The notes: generated by a model from the sequence alone, not told the origin. Positions 25,896-35,349 are shown, numbered from the stretch's first letter. The stretch: 64,000 bases of DNA from Paenibacillus sp. SZ31 (GCF_012912005.1 NZ_JABBEA010000004.1:310001-374000); one strand, 5' to 3'. Numbers and translations are program-made.

Positions 25896-27370
25896 GAATG
25901 GCTCTCCTTTCTCCGCTCAAAAATGACCAGTTGGGTAGGCTGTCCATAGCCCTCTACATGCTTACCGATACCCTTAATTTCATAGCCATAGTTTCCGTGC
26001 TGCGTCCATTCTTCACACCGGGAAGCCAGCTCCGCACGAGTCCACTCAAAGCGATGATCATGGTGACGGAAACTTTCCTGCTCCATTGCGTACACATCGT
26101 TATATTCCTTGTTCGGTGTAGTGACCAACAACACTTCTGGCTGATAATCGTTCATGATTGTATCCATAATTCCGTTCAGACGATATTCCTCGATATGCTC
26201 AATGACTTCGCACAGGATCATGACGTCCTGGTTTTGCATCTGCTCGTCAAAATAAAACAATGAACCGATGATCGGCTCCGGCATAGCCGCCACTCCAGAA
26301 CGACCCTCCAGCTTCGCAAAACGCTCCATGGCTCGAAGTCGTGACTGGCCTGAAGGTTCGACTGCCAGAATTGATTCCACTCCGGGAATGTAGGATAAGC
26401 GGGCAGACAGCTTGCCCTCACCGGCCCCCATATCAACAATGCTCCGTTTGATTGGCAACGCTGCAACCACATCTGTAATCGCACGATAACGCAACTCGTT
26501 TAACCGCACTGGAGGTTCAGATTGTCCGCTATCTGACTCGGACCCCGAATGCCCTTGTTCTCCTTCTTCCCGATGTCCCACGTTATTCTCCTGAATGACC
26601 GTATCGGTGACTTGACCTATTCCGCTCTCCTGTCCAAAAGACACAGACAAAGCACCCTCTTGACGCTCATACTGACGGATCAGTTCGGCAAAACGTAGCG
26701 TACGCTTCACAATGAGTTCTTTCAGTGGGTGAGCGTCCAGCCACCCTTCACCATATCGTTTGATTTTATCGATCTCATCTTCACTGATGAAATAATGTTT
26801 GTAATTATCCAGCACTGGAATCAGTAGAAAAAGCTGACGCAGTGCTTGTTGTATCGTGTTACGACCACGCAGAATGATATGGCGAACCGTACTTCTATTT
26901 TTCAGATCAAATGAATACGAAAGTTCTCCACGTTCCACCGAAACGGCGTAACCTAATGGAGAGAATAATTCCTCTACAACCCGATCCGGGAGATCGGAGG
27001 CCACCGGGCCAAAGGTCAATTCCAACTCGAAAGCATGACCTACCCATTGCACATAATCTTCCTTGGGCTTACCATTCAGGGCCGTCCCGAGCGCCCCACG
27101 TATGTAGGAGCAGAACAGGCTGCTGGTCACGAACTCACGATCATTGATATATTGCGTAATGTCATACCCATCAGGTGTACCTCTGACCAGATCCACAGGA
27201 TCAGGCTCGGCATGAATTAGTACTTCTGTTTCGTTCTCTGTAGCCGTAGTGTACACCATTCTTACACGTACACCTTTGTCTACGCGGTCATATATATTCA
27301 GCGGATTTTTAGCTAACAAGTGGGATACAACCCCCGCGTCAGCGCCGCTTGCTTTCAAGATCAGATGCAT
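25892..27370 (-). CDS. hen1: Hen1: RNA 3'-terminal ribose 2'-O-methyltransferase
   Basis: A 492-residue bacterial Hen1. The N-terminal 240 residues (MHLILKASGADAGVVSHLL onward) form the domain that activates the Pnkp ligase. A charged linker follows. The C-terminal methyltransferase has the S-adenosylmethionine loop VDMGAGEGKLSARL, the metal-binding CEVIEHIE and FRHHDHRFEW. In the known system Hen1 adds a 2'-O-methyl group at the cleavage site before sealing, making the repaired RNA resistant to the same nuclease. It overlaps pnkp by four bases and follows rlaP by 18 bases. Confidence 0.93.
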   Translation of the reverse strand: MHLILKASGADAGVVSHLLAKNPLNIYDRVDKGVRVRMVYTTATENETEVLIHAEPDPVDLVRGTPDGYDITQYINDREFVTSSLFCSYIRGALGTALNGKPKEDYVQWVGHAFELELTFGPVASDLPDRVVEELFSPLGYAVSVERGELSYSFDLKNRSTVRHIILRGRNTIQQALRQLFLLIPVLDNYKHYFISEDEIDKIKRYGEGWLDAHPLKELIVKRTLRFAELIRQYERQEGALSVSFGQESGIGQVTDTVIQENNVGHREEGEQGHSGSESDSGQSEPPVRLNELRYRAITDVVAALPIKRSIVDMGAGEGKLSARLSYIPGVESILAVEPSGQSRLRAMERFAKLEGRSGVAAMPEPIIGSLFYFDEQMQNQDVMILCEVIEHIEEYRLNGIMDTIMNDYQPEVLLVTTPNKEYNDVYAMEQESFRHHDHRFEWTRAELASRCEEWTQHGNYGYEIKGIGKHVEGYGQPTQLVIFERRKESHS

Positions 27371-27388
27371 CGATTCTCCTCCTTTGAT

Positions 27389-28183
27389 TCAATTCCATAC
27401 CTCTTGCAATGCAAATCGGAAAATCTGGTCCAATTCTTCAAATTCAATTATTTGCTCATTCTCCATCTGTCCGGCAAGTCTGTCAAAATGTTCGATTCTC
27501 TCCGCCAAAAAAGCCTGTATTGCCGGCAACTGCGGCTCCAGATCCAGTTCCTCGCCCGCCTTTTTCCGGCGCAGCAACTCATGAATCTCCGAATATAGCG
27601 GTGTCGTCGCAGGTACAAGTTCTTGCACCAGCTCTTCGAATGCCATAGGTGGCATCGCATCATAACGTTCGATCCAGCCACAAGCCAGTAAGGGGCGCAG
27701 CACGTAAAAATACTTTTTGATCTTCACCTGCTCACCTTGTAAATAATCCCGAAAATTGCCCTTTGCCATATTCAGATAATGATACATGCAGGACTTGGGC
27801 GAGAAGGTCAAAGGCGACAATGCCCGGATATGCTGTGCCACGCTATACTGTTCATCATACTGAATGGGTGATTGCAGCCACTCCAACAGTGGGGGATTGG
27901 ATTTGCGGAACAGCTTCAACGCCTTGCGCAGATCCCAACCATTGATGTCGAGCTGATCACTGATCGGGCGTTCGATAACATCCCTTTTATCCTCAATCGA
28001 CAAGTACCATTCCAGCGGTCTTACATATAAGAAACGCACATCATAGTCACTATCCTGTGAAGGAAACCCCCACGCCCGACTGCCTGATTCACAGGCATAG
28101 ATGATCCGTACCTGCTCCTCCTGTTCAATCTGCTTCAATTGTTGTCTGATCATATCTTTCATTTCTTCATGAACATAGGTCAT
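27389..28183 (-). CDS. rlaP: RlaP-type nucleotidyltransferase of the RNA-repair operon
   Basis: A 264-residue DNA-polymerase-beta superfamily nucleotidyltransferase (COG3541/YcgL type). The catalytic motif is GSRAWGFPSQDSDYDVRF, with paired aspartates. The rest is helical and includes INGWDLRKALKLFRKSNPPL and YHYLNMAKGNFRDYL, typical of the family. Comparative genomics has linked this family with RNA ligases under the name RlaP; a role in adding nucleotides to broken RNA 3' ends has been proposed but is not established. First gene of the operon, with AAAGGAGG ahead of the ATG, and divergent from two WYL regulators. Confidence 0.85.
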   Translation of the reverse strand: MTYVHEEMKDMIRQQLKQIEQEEQVRIIYACESGSRAWGFPSQDSDYDVRFLYVRPLEWYLSIEDKRDVIERPISDQLDINGWDLRKALKLFRKSNPPLLEWLQSPIQYDEQYSVAQHIRALSPLTFSPKSCMYHYLNMAKGNFRDYLQGEQVKIKKYFYVLRPLLACGWIERYDAMPPMAFEELVQELVPATTPLYSEIHELLRRKKAGEELDLEPQLPAIQAFLAERIEHFDRLAGQMENEQIIEFEELDQIFRFALQEVWN

Positions 28184-28410
28184 CGTCAGTTGCCTCCTTT
28201 AAACACAATTTCGTTATATATCACGGATTACCATTCCCGTTACAGATCGTTTCCCGGATGAATTCAAGTCTGCTACTCTGCTCTATGCCCTCATTATGCC
28301 TCACACATCTGCACACGAACATGGCAAAAGTATGACGACCTTCATAAGTTTAAAATGAAACCTGCCACTCATCCTGCTACAATGAAGGGATAAACAAGGA
28401 GTGAATGTTC

Positions 28411-29766
28411 ATGGCAAGAGAGAGTTTTGACAAAGAAATTCAGTTCTTACGCATGTTATCCCTAACAAGTGGTGCATATAACCGTAAACAGTATGCCGAG
28501 CGGCTTGGCATATCCGTACATACCTTTGATAAAACCAATCGCAGATTAAAAGAAATCATGCAAACTGTCGCTGATCAACGCTCAGGTGCCGAAGCAAGCC
28601 GGGAAATGGCTGATCTCGTCCGCTTCCAGTACGGAGAATCGGCAGAGCCCATGCTGCTCTTCCTCTTCCGCGCCAAGTCGATGAAAGAGACTGAGGTTCA
28701 GCGACTTTCTGTGCTTTTGCATACCTTACAAGATAAAGCCTTAACGGCGATGGAACTGCTGGACGCCTGCTGCGCTGATCTGCCGGAAGATCTGGCATTA
28801 CCTGACGAGAAAACCATTCGCTCCGATCTGAAGTATCTGGAAGAGGTTGGGGTCATTCGAAAAGAGCCCGGTGGCAGACCGTATCGATATGCCTTGCAAC
28901 AGGATGTCCTTACCGAATTAACAGTGGAGGAACAGCTGGAGTTGTATGATTTTGTGGATATTATGGCGAACACCCAGGTGCCTTCCGTACAAGGGTACTT
29001 ATTACGGGATAGTCTGAAGAAAGCCATTACGGCAAGTTATCCGCAGGAAGAAGCTACCGAACCCTATATCTATAAGTATCACTATTATTCTCGTATCCTG
29101 GATGAAGCGCATCTCTACACACTGCTTGGTGCGATTCGCCAGCGCAAACGTGTGCAGTTCCTGTACTTTTCACCAAAAAAACCATCCAGTTACAGTTCAC
29201 AGAATACGAATCCACGCTTCGAACGGGAAGCAGGTGGTCGATCCAACCGGATCGTGCCCCTTGAAGTGGTCTATGACCATCAGTATGGTCGTTGGTATGT
29301 AATTGGATATCAGGGCCGCCGCGGCTTTGTGAAATTCCGGATGGAAGGCATAACTCAGCTGGAGGAACAAGATTCAGTAGAAGAGCAATACATGCTCGAA
29401 CTGAAGCAGCAGTGGACCGACATTAGTCGCTACAGTTGGCTCGTGGATACGGGAAATACCGTGACGGTTCAAGCTCGTTTTTTCCACCCGGAGCGTGGTC
29501 AGCGTAACTTCATTCTGGATCGGGTTCGTCTGCAAGGTCAATGGGGCAAGATCACACCCGAAACGGATCACACTTTTCTCTATGAAATCCAGGTCAACGG
29601 TACCACTGAGATCAAACCGTGGTTACGGAGTTTTGGCTCAAGCTGCGAAGTAATCGCACCTCAGAGATTACGCCAGGAGATGATCAAGGAATGGAAGGAG
29701 ATTGCGGAATACTATGAACCTGTTCGAGAAGATGTTCAATTACCAGATGATGACACGACTGAATGA
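28411..29766 (+). CDS. WYL-domain transcriptional regulator 1
   Basis: A 451-residue regulator. A helix-turn-helix lies near residues 20-45 (NRKQYAERLGISVHTFDKTN), followed by a second winged region. The WYL domain begins near residue 240 (RKRVQFLYFSPKKP) and includes YDHQYGRWYVIGYQ, with WYV in place of WYL. A C-terminal WCX-like extension closes the protein. The start is the ATG nine bases after AAGGAG. It is divergent from rlaP-hen1-pnkp and overlaps a second WYL gene. WYL proteins are ligand-sensing regulators often found beside defence and nucleic-acid-repair genes, so control of the facing operon is the natural inference. Confidence 0.85.
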   Translation: MARESFDKEIQFLRMLSLTSGAYNRKQYAERLGISVHTFDKTNRRLKEIMQTVADQRSGAEASREMADLVRFQYGESAEPMLLFLFRAKSMKETEVQRLSVLLHTLQDKALTAMELLDACCADLPEDLALPDEKTIRSDLKYLEEVGVIRKEPGGRPYRYALQQDVLTELTVEEQLELYDFVDIMANTQVPSVQGYLLRDSLKKAITASYPQEEATEPYIYKYHYYSRILDEAHLYTLLGAIRQRKRVQFLYFSPKKPSSYSSQNTNPRFEREAGGRSNRIVPLEVVYDHQYGRWYVIGYQGRRGFVKFRMEGITQLEEQDSVEEQYMLELKQQWTDISRYSWLVDTGNTVTVQARFFHPERGQRNFILDRVRLQGQWGKITPETDHTFLYEIQVNGTTEIKPWLRSFGSSCEVIAPQRLRQEMIKEWKEIAEYYEPVREDVQLPDDDTTE

Positions 29767-30595
29767 AACCGGACTGTTCACCTGGACCTCACAGGAACGG
29801 GCCTGGCTTCGCATGATGCTGAATCACCCTGCTGCGAGAGAAGCGCTGAGCTCTGTAACGTTGGATAAAATGCACAACATGCTGAATGGAGAGCAAGACC
29901 TGAACCTTCAGGATTATCTAACCGAAAAAGCTAAAAGCGAAGAAAACAGTGTCTCTCACCCACTTCTTCGACAATTACGGCTAATCATTCTGCATCATCA
30001 GGGATTTCGAATGACGGGTCGCGTCCGCAATGGACGCACAAGCCATGATGAATTTGGCTTCCCGTACAAACTGGAATATTCCATGGTTAAAAAAGAATGG
30101 TACGTGCTCTGGTATGCTCCTCGCTTCGACAAGCTCATGTCCACCAAGCTGCACAGCATCGTTACCGTGGAAGCCCAACAGGTTGAGCCGGATACCCGTT
30201 CTGGCTACACTGCCCGAATCGCTGCGATAACGGAGAAGCGTAAGACGACCATCACTATCGAAGTCCTGCCTGAGTTCAATCAGGAATTGTCCCGAATCCT
30301 CTATGCCTTCTCCTGCTTTGAGAAACAGGTTGAGTACATGGAAGCCCAGCAGACATATCGGATCGAACTTACTATCCCTCGCAACGAGATGGATTATGTC
30401 TTATCCAAAATGCGTTTTCTGGGTAAACGGGTTCGAATCGCAGACCACACGGTGCTGCGGGAACGCATGTCCGAGACAGCTGCAAAGGCATTAGCCCGTT
30501 ATGCGAAATCTGAACCTGATCAACATTCTGAACGCACGCGAAGCGTCTTACAGCACCAGCATGATGAAGCTCTCGCGAATGCCGATAGTCATTGA
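29714..30595 (+). CDS. WYL-domain protein 2, overlapping the first
   Basis: A 293-residue protein with a WYL-type domain (LEYSMVKKEWYVLWYAPRF) and a C-terminal extension with similar order to the upstream regulator. I could not place a clear N-terminal helix-turn-helix. It starts 53 bases inside the end of the first WYL gene; AAGGAG is 13 bases upstream of the chosen ATG, and a TTG 12 bases earlier is less likely. Overlap implies translational coupling and perhaps a heteromeric regulator in which this subunit adds ligand sensing. The tail after residue 265 is rich in H, Q and E. A terminator follows. Confidence 0.75.
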   Translation: MNLFEKMFNYQMMTRLNETGLFTWTSQERAWLRMMLNHPAAREALSSVTLDKMHNMLNGEQDLNLQDYLTEKAKSEENSVSHPLLRQLRLIILHHQGFRMTGRVRNGRTSHDEFGFPYKLEYSMVKKEWYVLWYAPRFDKLMSTKLHSIVTVEAQQVEPDTRSGYTARIAAITEKRKTTITIEVLPEFNQELSRILYAFSCFEKQVEYMEAQQTYRIELTIPRNEMDYVLSKMRFLGKRVRIADHTVLRERMSETAAKALARYAKSEPDQHSERTRSVLQHQHDEALANADSH

Positions 30596-30650
30596 TTATG
30601 TAAGACTGTATTAACCATAAACCATTGTTCAAAAAGCAAACCCATACACA

Positions 30651-30686
30651 AAAAGGTCTGGATAATCTAATCCAAACCTTTTTTTC
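30651..30686 (+). terminator. Terminator of the WYL pair
   Basis: The hairpin AAAAGGTCTGGAT / ATCCAAACCTTTT (near-perfect) is followed by TTT. Confidence 0.8.
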
Positions 30687-30850
30687 GTGTACCTACTTGC
30701 TCGTAAAAATGTCGTAAACTTATCAGCGGCAACCAGCTTTACCTCATTCCACTAAGCTCGTATCCTGGATTCAACACTATGCTATAAACAAGATTCAGCG
30801 AACCCTGAAGAGACTACTTTTGCTAATACGACGGTTACTGCGCTTCAATA

Positions 30851-31351
30851 CTATGTTCCACCGCTGCCGGCAGCCGAGTTCCGTCTTTTATTAATCGCGT
30901 GCACACCCATAACCACCGCAATTAATTCATACGTGTCCAGTTGTTCCGACTGGTTGTCTAATACAAATGCGCCTGAACTAAACCAGCCGCTGGTACGACG
31001 GAAACTGGCTACGATGCGTCCACCACTGCCACTTATATCATATTCCTGCGAAAATGCTGGAGCAGACACATCATACGTTCCTCGTGATCCTGCGTCATAT
31101 TCATACTTTTTGCTAAAGAAACTGAACCTCGCCCGTAATACACCCAGGTGTCTCCCATCTGCTGCCGTGATATCCCAACGATTCGTTAACATGCGAAATT
31201 TGCCGCTGCAGACCAATCCTGAGTTATCCGATACATCGAGCGAAGAGCCAAAGATACTTTTCAGATCCAGATGCCCGGCCTGTTCCTGGTTCGGATTCAT
31301 AATCTCGGTGTAACCTGCGTTAAAAAAGTTATCCCTGAAATATAATTCCAT
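30851..31351 (-). CDS. LURP-one-related/tubby-like protein
   Basis: A 166-residue protein beginning MELYFRDNFFNAGYTEI, as in small bacterial LURP-one-related (tubby-like, scramblase-related) proteins. It is strand-rich, with FRMLTNRWDITAADGRHLGVLRA (about 52-75) and IVASFRRTSGWFSSGAFVLD forming the barrel, and has a hydrophobic C-terminal helix (ELIAVVMGVHAIN). Function in bacteria is unknown; a membrane-surface role is suggested for relatives. It stands alone. Confidence 0.6.
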   Translation of the reverse strand: MELYFRDNFFNAGYTEIMNPNQEQAGHLDLKSIFGSSLDVSDNSGLVCSGKFRMLTNRWDITAADGRHLGVLRARFSFFSKKYEYDAGSRGTYDVSAPAFSQEYDISGSGGRIVASFRRTSGWFSSGAFVLDNQSEQLDTYELIAVVMGVHAINKRRNSAAGSGGT

Positions 31352-31478
31352 AACGATTTCCCCTTTCCCTCAAGTGCCCTTTCGTTCTCTTAACCTCATC
31401 TCACACCCAGTGCACACTATATCTTTATTTACGTATAATTAATGGAATTGGATTCAAAAAGTGGAACATTTCCGGATA

Positions 31479-31504
31479 TAAAAAACGAGCAACCCTGGTT
31501 GCTC
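31479..31504 (-). terminator. Terminator of the first GntR/ABC operon
   Basis: On the minus strand CGAGCAACC and GGTTGCTCG form the stem, followed by TTTTTTA. It lies 27 bases after the permease stop. Confidence 0.85.
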
Positions 31505-31530
31505 GCGTTATTGTTCAAGTTATCCTGTCA

Positions 31531-32271
31531 TCAGACTTCAACTTTTTTGTTGTTCAGATAAATGGTAGCCCACACCAAGATGACCGCCACAATGACTTCA
31601 AATACAATGCTTCCCCACATGCCGTCCGACCATAATACACCATTGGCTGTGATTGCAATACCTGTACTTTCTTCCGTATACCGGAACATCTCATTTGGAC
31701 TGAAGCGTCCAGTCGTAATAATATTCTCCAACCAGCCAATCAGATTAACGAGGACAAAGAATGCAACGATTCCGATCCATGGTCCAGTTCTCCAGCGGAA
31801 GCTGCCTGCAATCGAGATTGAAAGGAAGATAATGACGGTCATGAATACCATAACCCATGCTCCAAACAGCAACAAACTAATATAATCCGAAACATGCAGA
31901 CCCGAAAGATCAATATTGCTAGCCATGTTCATTCTGAGCTTCATTGAAATATAGATGTAGGCATGAGTCGTAAAAATAATCACCAACCCCAACCCACAAA
32001 GTAGTCCAAAGATCAAAGGAGACAACACATGTGACAGGCCCGTTACGGGTAACAGACGGCGATTATAAGAGCGAATATTGGACGTGTATGTTTTGATCAT
32101 TTTCACATAAATAGCCACGCCTACTCCAACATAACCCATAATGCCAAGCACAATCCCTGTGACCTCAGACATGAAAAGGGACAACCCCACTTGAGCGATA
32201 ATCAAAATAACTAGCCCAGCCAGCAGTGTATTCCAGTTCCTTCTAAAGTCATACTTCAATAATGTCATCAT
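31531..32271 (-). CDS. ABC-2-type transporter permease
   Basis: A 246-residue membrane protein with six predicted hydrophobic segments, starting NTLLAGLVILIIAQVGLSLF and ending with IVFEVIVAVILVWATIYL. It overlaps the ATPase gene by four bases, and GntR, ATPase and permease form one operon. The layout matches YtrA-controlled export or antibiotic-response transporters of bacilli. The substrate is unknown. Confidence 0.75.
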   Translation of the reverse strand: MMTLLKYDFRRNWNTLLAGLVILIIAQVGLSLFMSEVTGIVLGIMGYVGVGVAIYVKMIKTYTSNIRSYNRRLLPVTGLSHVLSPLIFGLLCGLGLVIIFTTHAYIYISMKLRMNMASNIDLSGLHVSDYISLLLFGAWVMVFMTVIIFLSISIAGSFRWRTGPWIGIVAFFVLVNLIGWLENIITTGRFSPNEMFRYTEESTGIAITANGVLWSDGMWGSIVFEVIVAVILVWATIYLNNKKVEV

Positions 32272-32966
32272 TCCGCATAGACCTCCTTGAACATCTCATC
32301 CACACTTTTTCCAAACTTCAGACGGAGTGTTTCCACTTCTTCCCGCATCACCAGTTGACCTTCACGAATGAAGACCACTTCATCAAAAATCCGTTCGATA
32401 TCATTCACAAGATGCGTGGAGATGATGAGACTGCTCTCTTCATCATAGAATTTGACGATCGCATCCAGAATCTTGCCACGCGCAACCGGGTCTACTCCGC
32501 CAATAGGCTCATCCAGCAAATACAGACGAGCCTTACGAGATAGCGCCAGTGTTAGTTGTAGTCTTTCATTCATACCTTTTGACAAATGCCGTACCCGGTC
32601 ACTCTCGACAAGGTTCATGAATTCCAGCATCTCCCGTGCCTTCTCTTCATCAAAATCAGTATAGAAATCGCGATAGTACGCAATCGCATCCCGCACTCTC
32701 ATCCACTTCTCGGTCAATGGGCGATCCGGCATAAATGAAACTAGCGACTTCGTCTCCAGACCAACTGGTTTACCAGTAACCTGAATCGTGCCACTGCTAG
32801 GATGCAACAAACCTGCAACCAGCTTCATGAGCGTACTCTTGCCACTGCCGTTGCTACCCAACAGACCTACAATTCGGCCTGGAGCAATATCCAATGTAAT
32901 ATTACTGAGCGCTTTCTTATTACCATACGTCTTGTTAATCTGGTTCAGTTCAAGGATGTTACTCAT
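32268..32966 (-). CDS. ABC transporter ATP-binding protein
   Basis: A 232-residue ATPase with Walker A GLLGSNGSGKSTLMK, signature LSKGMNERLQLTLAL and Walker B LYLLDEPIGGVDP. The signature has SKGMN, as in YtrB/BcrA-type exporters, rather than LSGGQ. The chosen ATG has GGGAGG eight bases upstream and overlaps the end of the GntR gene; a longer reading frame upstream is not needed. It energises the downstream permease. Confidence 0.9.
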   Translation of the reverse strand: MSNILELNQINKTYGNKKALSNITLDIAPGRIVGLLGSNGSGKSTLMKLVAGLLHPSSGTIQVTGKPVGLETKSLVSFMPDRPLTEKWMRVRDAIAYYRDFYTDFDEEKAREMLEFMNLVESDRVRHLSKGMNERLQLTLALSRKARLYLLDEPIGGVDPVARGKILDAIVKFYDEESSLIISTHLVNDIERIFDEVVFIREGQLVMREEVETLRLKFGKSVDEMFKEVYAE

Positions 32967-33345
32967 GCGTTGTTCCTCCCTTTCCTTCCGCAACGGCATC
33001 GGCTACGATGGATAAGATATCCTGCTCTTCGATCCCCAGTTCCTGCATTCCGGTCAGAAAGCGTTCCAGCAATTCACCGGCCATCTCTTTTTTGATCGTC
33101 ATAATCTTCCGCTCCTCACTTGTCACGTATCTGCCCAAGCCCCGTTTGGTTTCGACCACTTCTTCCCGCTCAAGCTCCTGAAATGTCCGTTGTACTGTAT
33201 TTGGATTGATCTGTAATTCAGCCGCGAGTTCACGAACCGAAGGAATTTTGTCACCTGCCTGAAGTGTTCCGGTCACAATCTGTCTCTTGATGTACTGCAT
33301 GATCTGCAGATAGATCGGTAAGTTGTTATCAAATTCCATAGTCAC
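32959..33345 (-). CDS. GntR-family (YtrA-type) repressor
   Basis: A 128-residue regulator with the winged helix-turn-helix IPSVRELAAELQINPNTVQRTF near residues 35-56 and a short helical tail, the size of the YtrA subfamily. Translation probably begins at GTG, with an ATG two codons later; GGAG lies upstream. It is the first gene of an operon with an ABC ATPase and a permease. YtrA relatives repress their own operon until a cell-wall-active compound is present. The promoter is readable just upstream. Confidence 0.85.
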   Translation of the reverse strand: MTMEFDNNLPIYLQIMQYIKRQIVTGTLQAGDKIPSVRELAAELQINPNTVQRTFQELEREEVVETKRGLGRYVTSEERKIMTIKKEMAGELLERFLTGMQELGIEEQDILSIVADAVAEGKGGTTHE

Positions 33346-33383
33346 AAAGCTCTCGCTCCTCTCTGTACTGTTGTGTTAGTTAA

Positions 33384-33412
33384 ATAGTACACTAGTAAGA
33401 TAACATTGTAAA
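33384..33412 (-). promoter_or_regulatory. Sigma-A-type promoter of the GntR/ABC operon
   Basis: On the minus strand TTTACA, a 17-base spacer, then TACTAT. It lies 40 bases upstream of the GntR start. The downstream leader contains GTACTATTTAACTAACAC, a candidate autoregulatory site. Confidence 0.55.
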
Positions 33413-33477
33413 GCCCATTTGTTAAAATTTAGATTTACACAATGGACGGACAAGCTTCCGCCTATCGATATACATAC

Positions 33478-33509
33478 AAAAAAAGAGCAGATCGTGAAGA
33501 TCTGCTCTG
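33478..33509 (-). terminator. Terminator of the aldo/keto reductase gene
   Basis: The minus strand reads a GAGCAGATC/GATCTGCTC stem followed by a run of seven T. It is 20 bases after the stop. Confidence 0.85.
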
Positions 33510-33529
33510 CGTAACTTATTAGTCGTATT

Positions 33530-34396
33530 TCACACGATATCTAAAGGTACCTTGCCTTTAGGCGCAGGGAATGCCTCATTCAACCGTGTCAGTTCCTCTG
33601 GTGTCAAAACAATGTTCACTGCTGCCGCATTGTCTGCCACATGATTCAGCTGTACTGCCTTGGGAATCGCCAGCACATCTCCGTCCCTGATCACCCAGGC
33701 TAATGCGATCTGCGAAGTCGTAGCTCCTCGATCCTGTGCAATCTCCTGAATGACCGGATGCTCCAACAATTCACTTCGAAGTCTGCCACCCTGAGCCAGT
33801 GGACAATACGCCATCACTGGAACATGCCGTTCCCGCATCCAGGGGAGCAGATCATGTTCAATACCACGCGAAGCTGCATGGTACAGCACCTGATTCACCA
33901 TGCACTGAGCACCCTCCGGCAGGTTCCATAACTCCTGCATATCCCTTGTATCCAGATTCGATACACCCCAACGCAGGATCTTACCGGATTGCTTCAATTG
34001 TTCCAAAGCCTGAACTGTCTCTTCAAGCGGTACTCCTCCGCGCCAGTGGAGCAGATACAGATCCAGGCGATCTGTTCCTAAGCGCTTGAGACTGCGTTCA
34101 CAGGCCGTAATCATCTGCTTGCGATCCGCGTGATGGGGATACACTTTGGATACGAGAAAGACTTCGTCACGATAGCCCGAGATAGCCTTTCCCGTAACAA
34201 CTTCAGCCCCACCTTCTGCATACATCTCGGCTGTATCAATCACGCTCATTCCCTGTTCAATACCGGAACGCAGTGCCCGTACTTCTTCTTCCCGGCTGGA
34301 TTGCTTCTCTCCCATATTCCAAGTGCCTTGTCCTATCGCAGGCAGGGCAGTTCCATCTGGAAGCAGAATCGTGCGTGTTGCATTACTATGCATCAT
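33530..34396 (-). CDS. Aldo/keto reductase
   Basis: A 288-residue NADPH-dependent reductase of the AKR fold. The catalytic tetrad is visible: the D and Y in SVIDTAEMYAEG, the lysine in EVFLVSKVYPHH and the histidine in DLYLLHWRGG. The cofactor-binding end includes VLAIPKAVQLNHVADNAAA. The start offers two adjacent ATGs. It is monocistronic between its terminator and a convergent-free upstream gap. The physiological substrate is unknown; such enzymes usually reduce reactive aldehydes. Confidence 0.85.
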   Translation of the reverse strand: MMHSNATRTILLPDGTALPAIGQGTWNMGEKQSSREEEVRALRSGIEQGMSVIDTAEMYAEGGAEVVTGKAISGYRDEVFLVSKVYPHHADRKQMITACERSLKRLGTDRLDLYLLHWRGGVPLEETVQALEQLKQSGKILRWGVSNLDTRDMQELWNLPEGAQCMVNQVLYHAASRGIEHDLLPWMRERHVPVMAYCPLAQGGRLRSELLEHPVIQEIAQDRGATTSQIALAWVIRDGDVLAIPKAVQLNHVADNAAAVNIVLTPEELTRLNEAFPAPKGKVPLDIV

Positions 34397-34438
34397 CTAT
34401 ATTCCTCCATTCTGAATCTCTATGGACCTTGTGACCCT

Positions 34439-34996
34439 CTAACGACGACTATACGAATCATGAATCATGCTATCACTCACATGTCTCCAGTGGCTCATCA
34501 TCATGATATACAATTGATCTAGTGGCAATGTGAGGCTACTTTGGGCAACACTGATGGTCGCATCGACCATATTGCTGTTGACCGTCATTAACTTGCGTTT
34601 CATCCCATTCTGGCGATCCAAAAAGGCTTTCTCATCCCGCAGTTTAACCCCGATCATTTTCTGACCCATTAATTCATACATAAAAATATTCTCAACGTCT
34701 CTCCAGGCCACTGCCCCTCCTGCGGTATAAGAAGATGAATCCACAAACCCATCCTCATCGATGACAAAAGAAGGTTCCTTCTTAATCATCTTTACCAGAC
34801 TGTAGCAGAAACATAGCCCGAAAAACAAAACGGAAAGGAAACCTATCACACCCGAAAGGATGGAATCATTCGTAACTGAGGAACCATCAAAAATCAAAAA
34901 AAATCCGGCTGCCACAAAAAGTGCCGCCCCTGCTGTAAGCCACGCCATTCGTTTTCGGTTTGGATATTCCACATGCTGCTCATAGGATGTGCTCAA
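34439..34996 (-). CDS. Membrane protein of unknown function with two N-terminal segments
   Basis: A 185-residue protein with two membrane segments (about 20-40 and 48-70) and a soluble C-terminal part containing FVIDEDGFVDSSSYTAGGAVAW and a DVENIFMYEL motif, a layout seen in STM3941-type proteins with a PH-like fold. The start is TTG: GGAGGAGG lies eight bases before it, whereas the first in-frame ATG, 33 bases upstream, lies ahead of that site and has none. No partner gene or function is recognised. Confidence 0.6.
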   Translation of the reverse strand: MSTSYEQHVEYPNRKRMAWLTAGAALFVAAGFFLIFDGSSVTNDSILSGVIGFLSVLFFGLCFCYSLVKMIKKEPSFVIDEDGFVDSSSYTAGGAVAWRDVENIFMYELMGQKMIGVKLRDEKAFLDRQNGMKRKLMTVNSNMVDATISVAQSSLTLPLDQLYIMMMSHWRHVSDSMIHDSYSRR

Positions 34997-35349
34997 CGTG
35001 ACGTTCCTCCTCCATTGCGACTGAATCATAAGAGTTATATATAAACGAAGTGCTTTGAATCAAATACCTGAATATAGAACATGAATTGCATTGTCCATTA
35101 AACTAATTTCACCCATGTTAAACATTTGGATTAAGACAATTTTTCATCAATTCTGCGCTTATTCAACATTAGGATTCGTCATCCTTCGAGCAAATCCTTT
35201 TAACACACCTATATGAATTGAACAAAGAATATTTACACTTGCCACTCCGATGACAGAACAACCTTATTGTCGTGTCACTAGCTTTCCGTTAATATAAATG
35301 GAAAGGTTAGGAAATCAACCAATTCTAATTCATGGTGGGAGGACAAACA
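34997..35349. other. Intergenic region before the S9 peptidase gene
   Basis: AT-rich and without an ORF. It contains one end of the dispersed repeat family (separate entry) and the peptidase ribosome binding site GGGAGG. No other element is recognised. Confidence 0.4.
35209..35265. repeat. Solo end of the dispersed intergenic repeat
   Basis: 57 bases beginning CTATATGAATTGAAC match the left end of the full element at 47260 with only a few differences, including the shared block CACTCCGATGACAGAACA. The rest of the element is absent. Confidence 0.8.
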
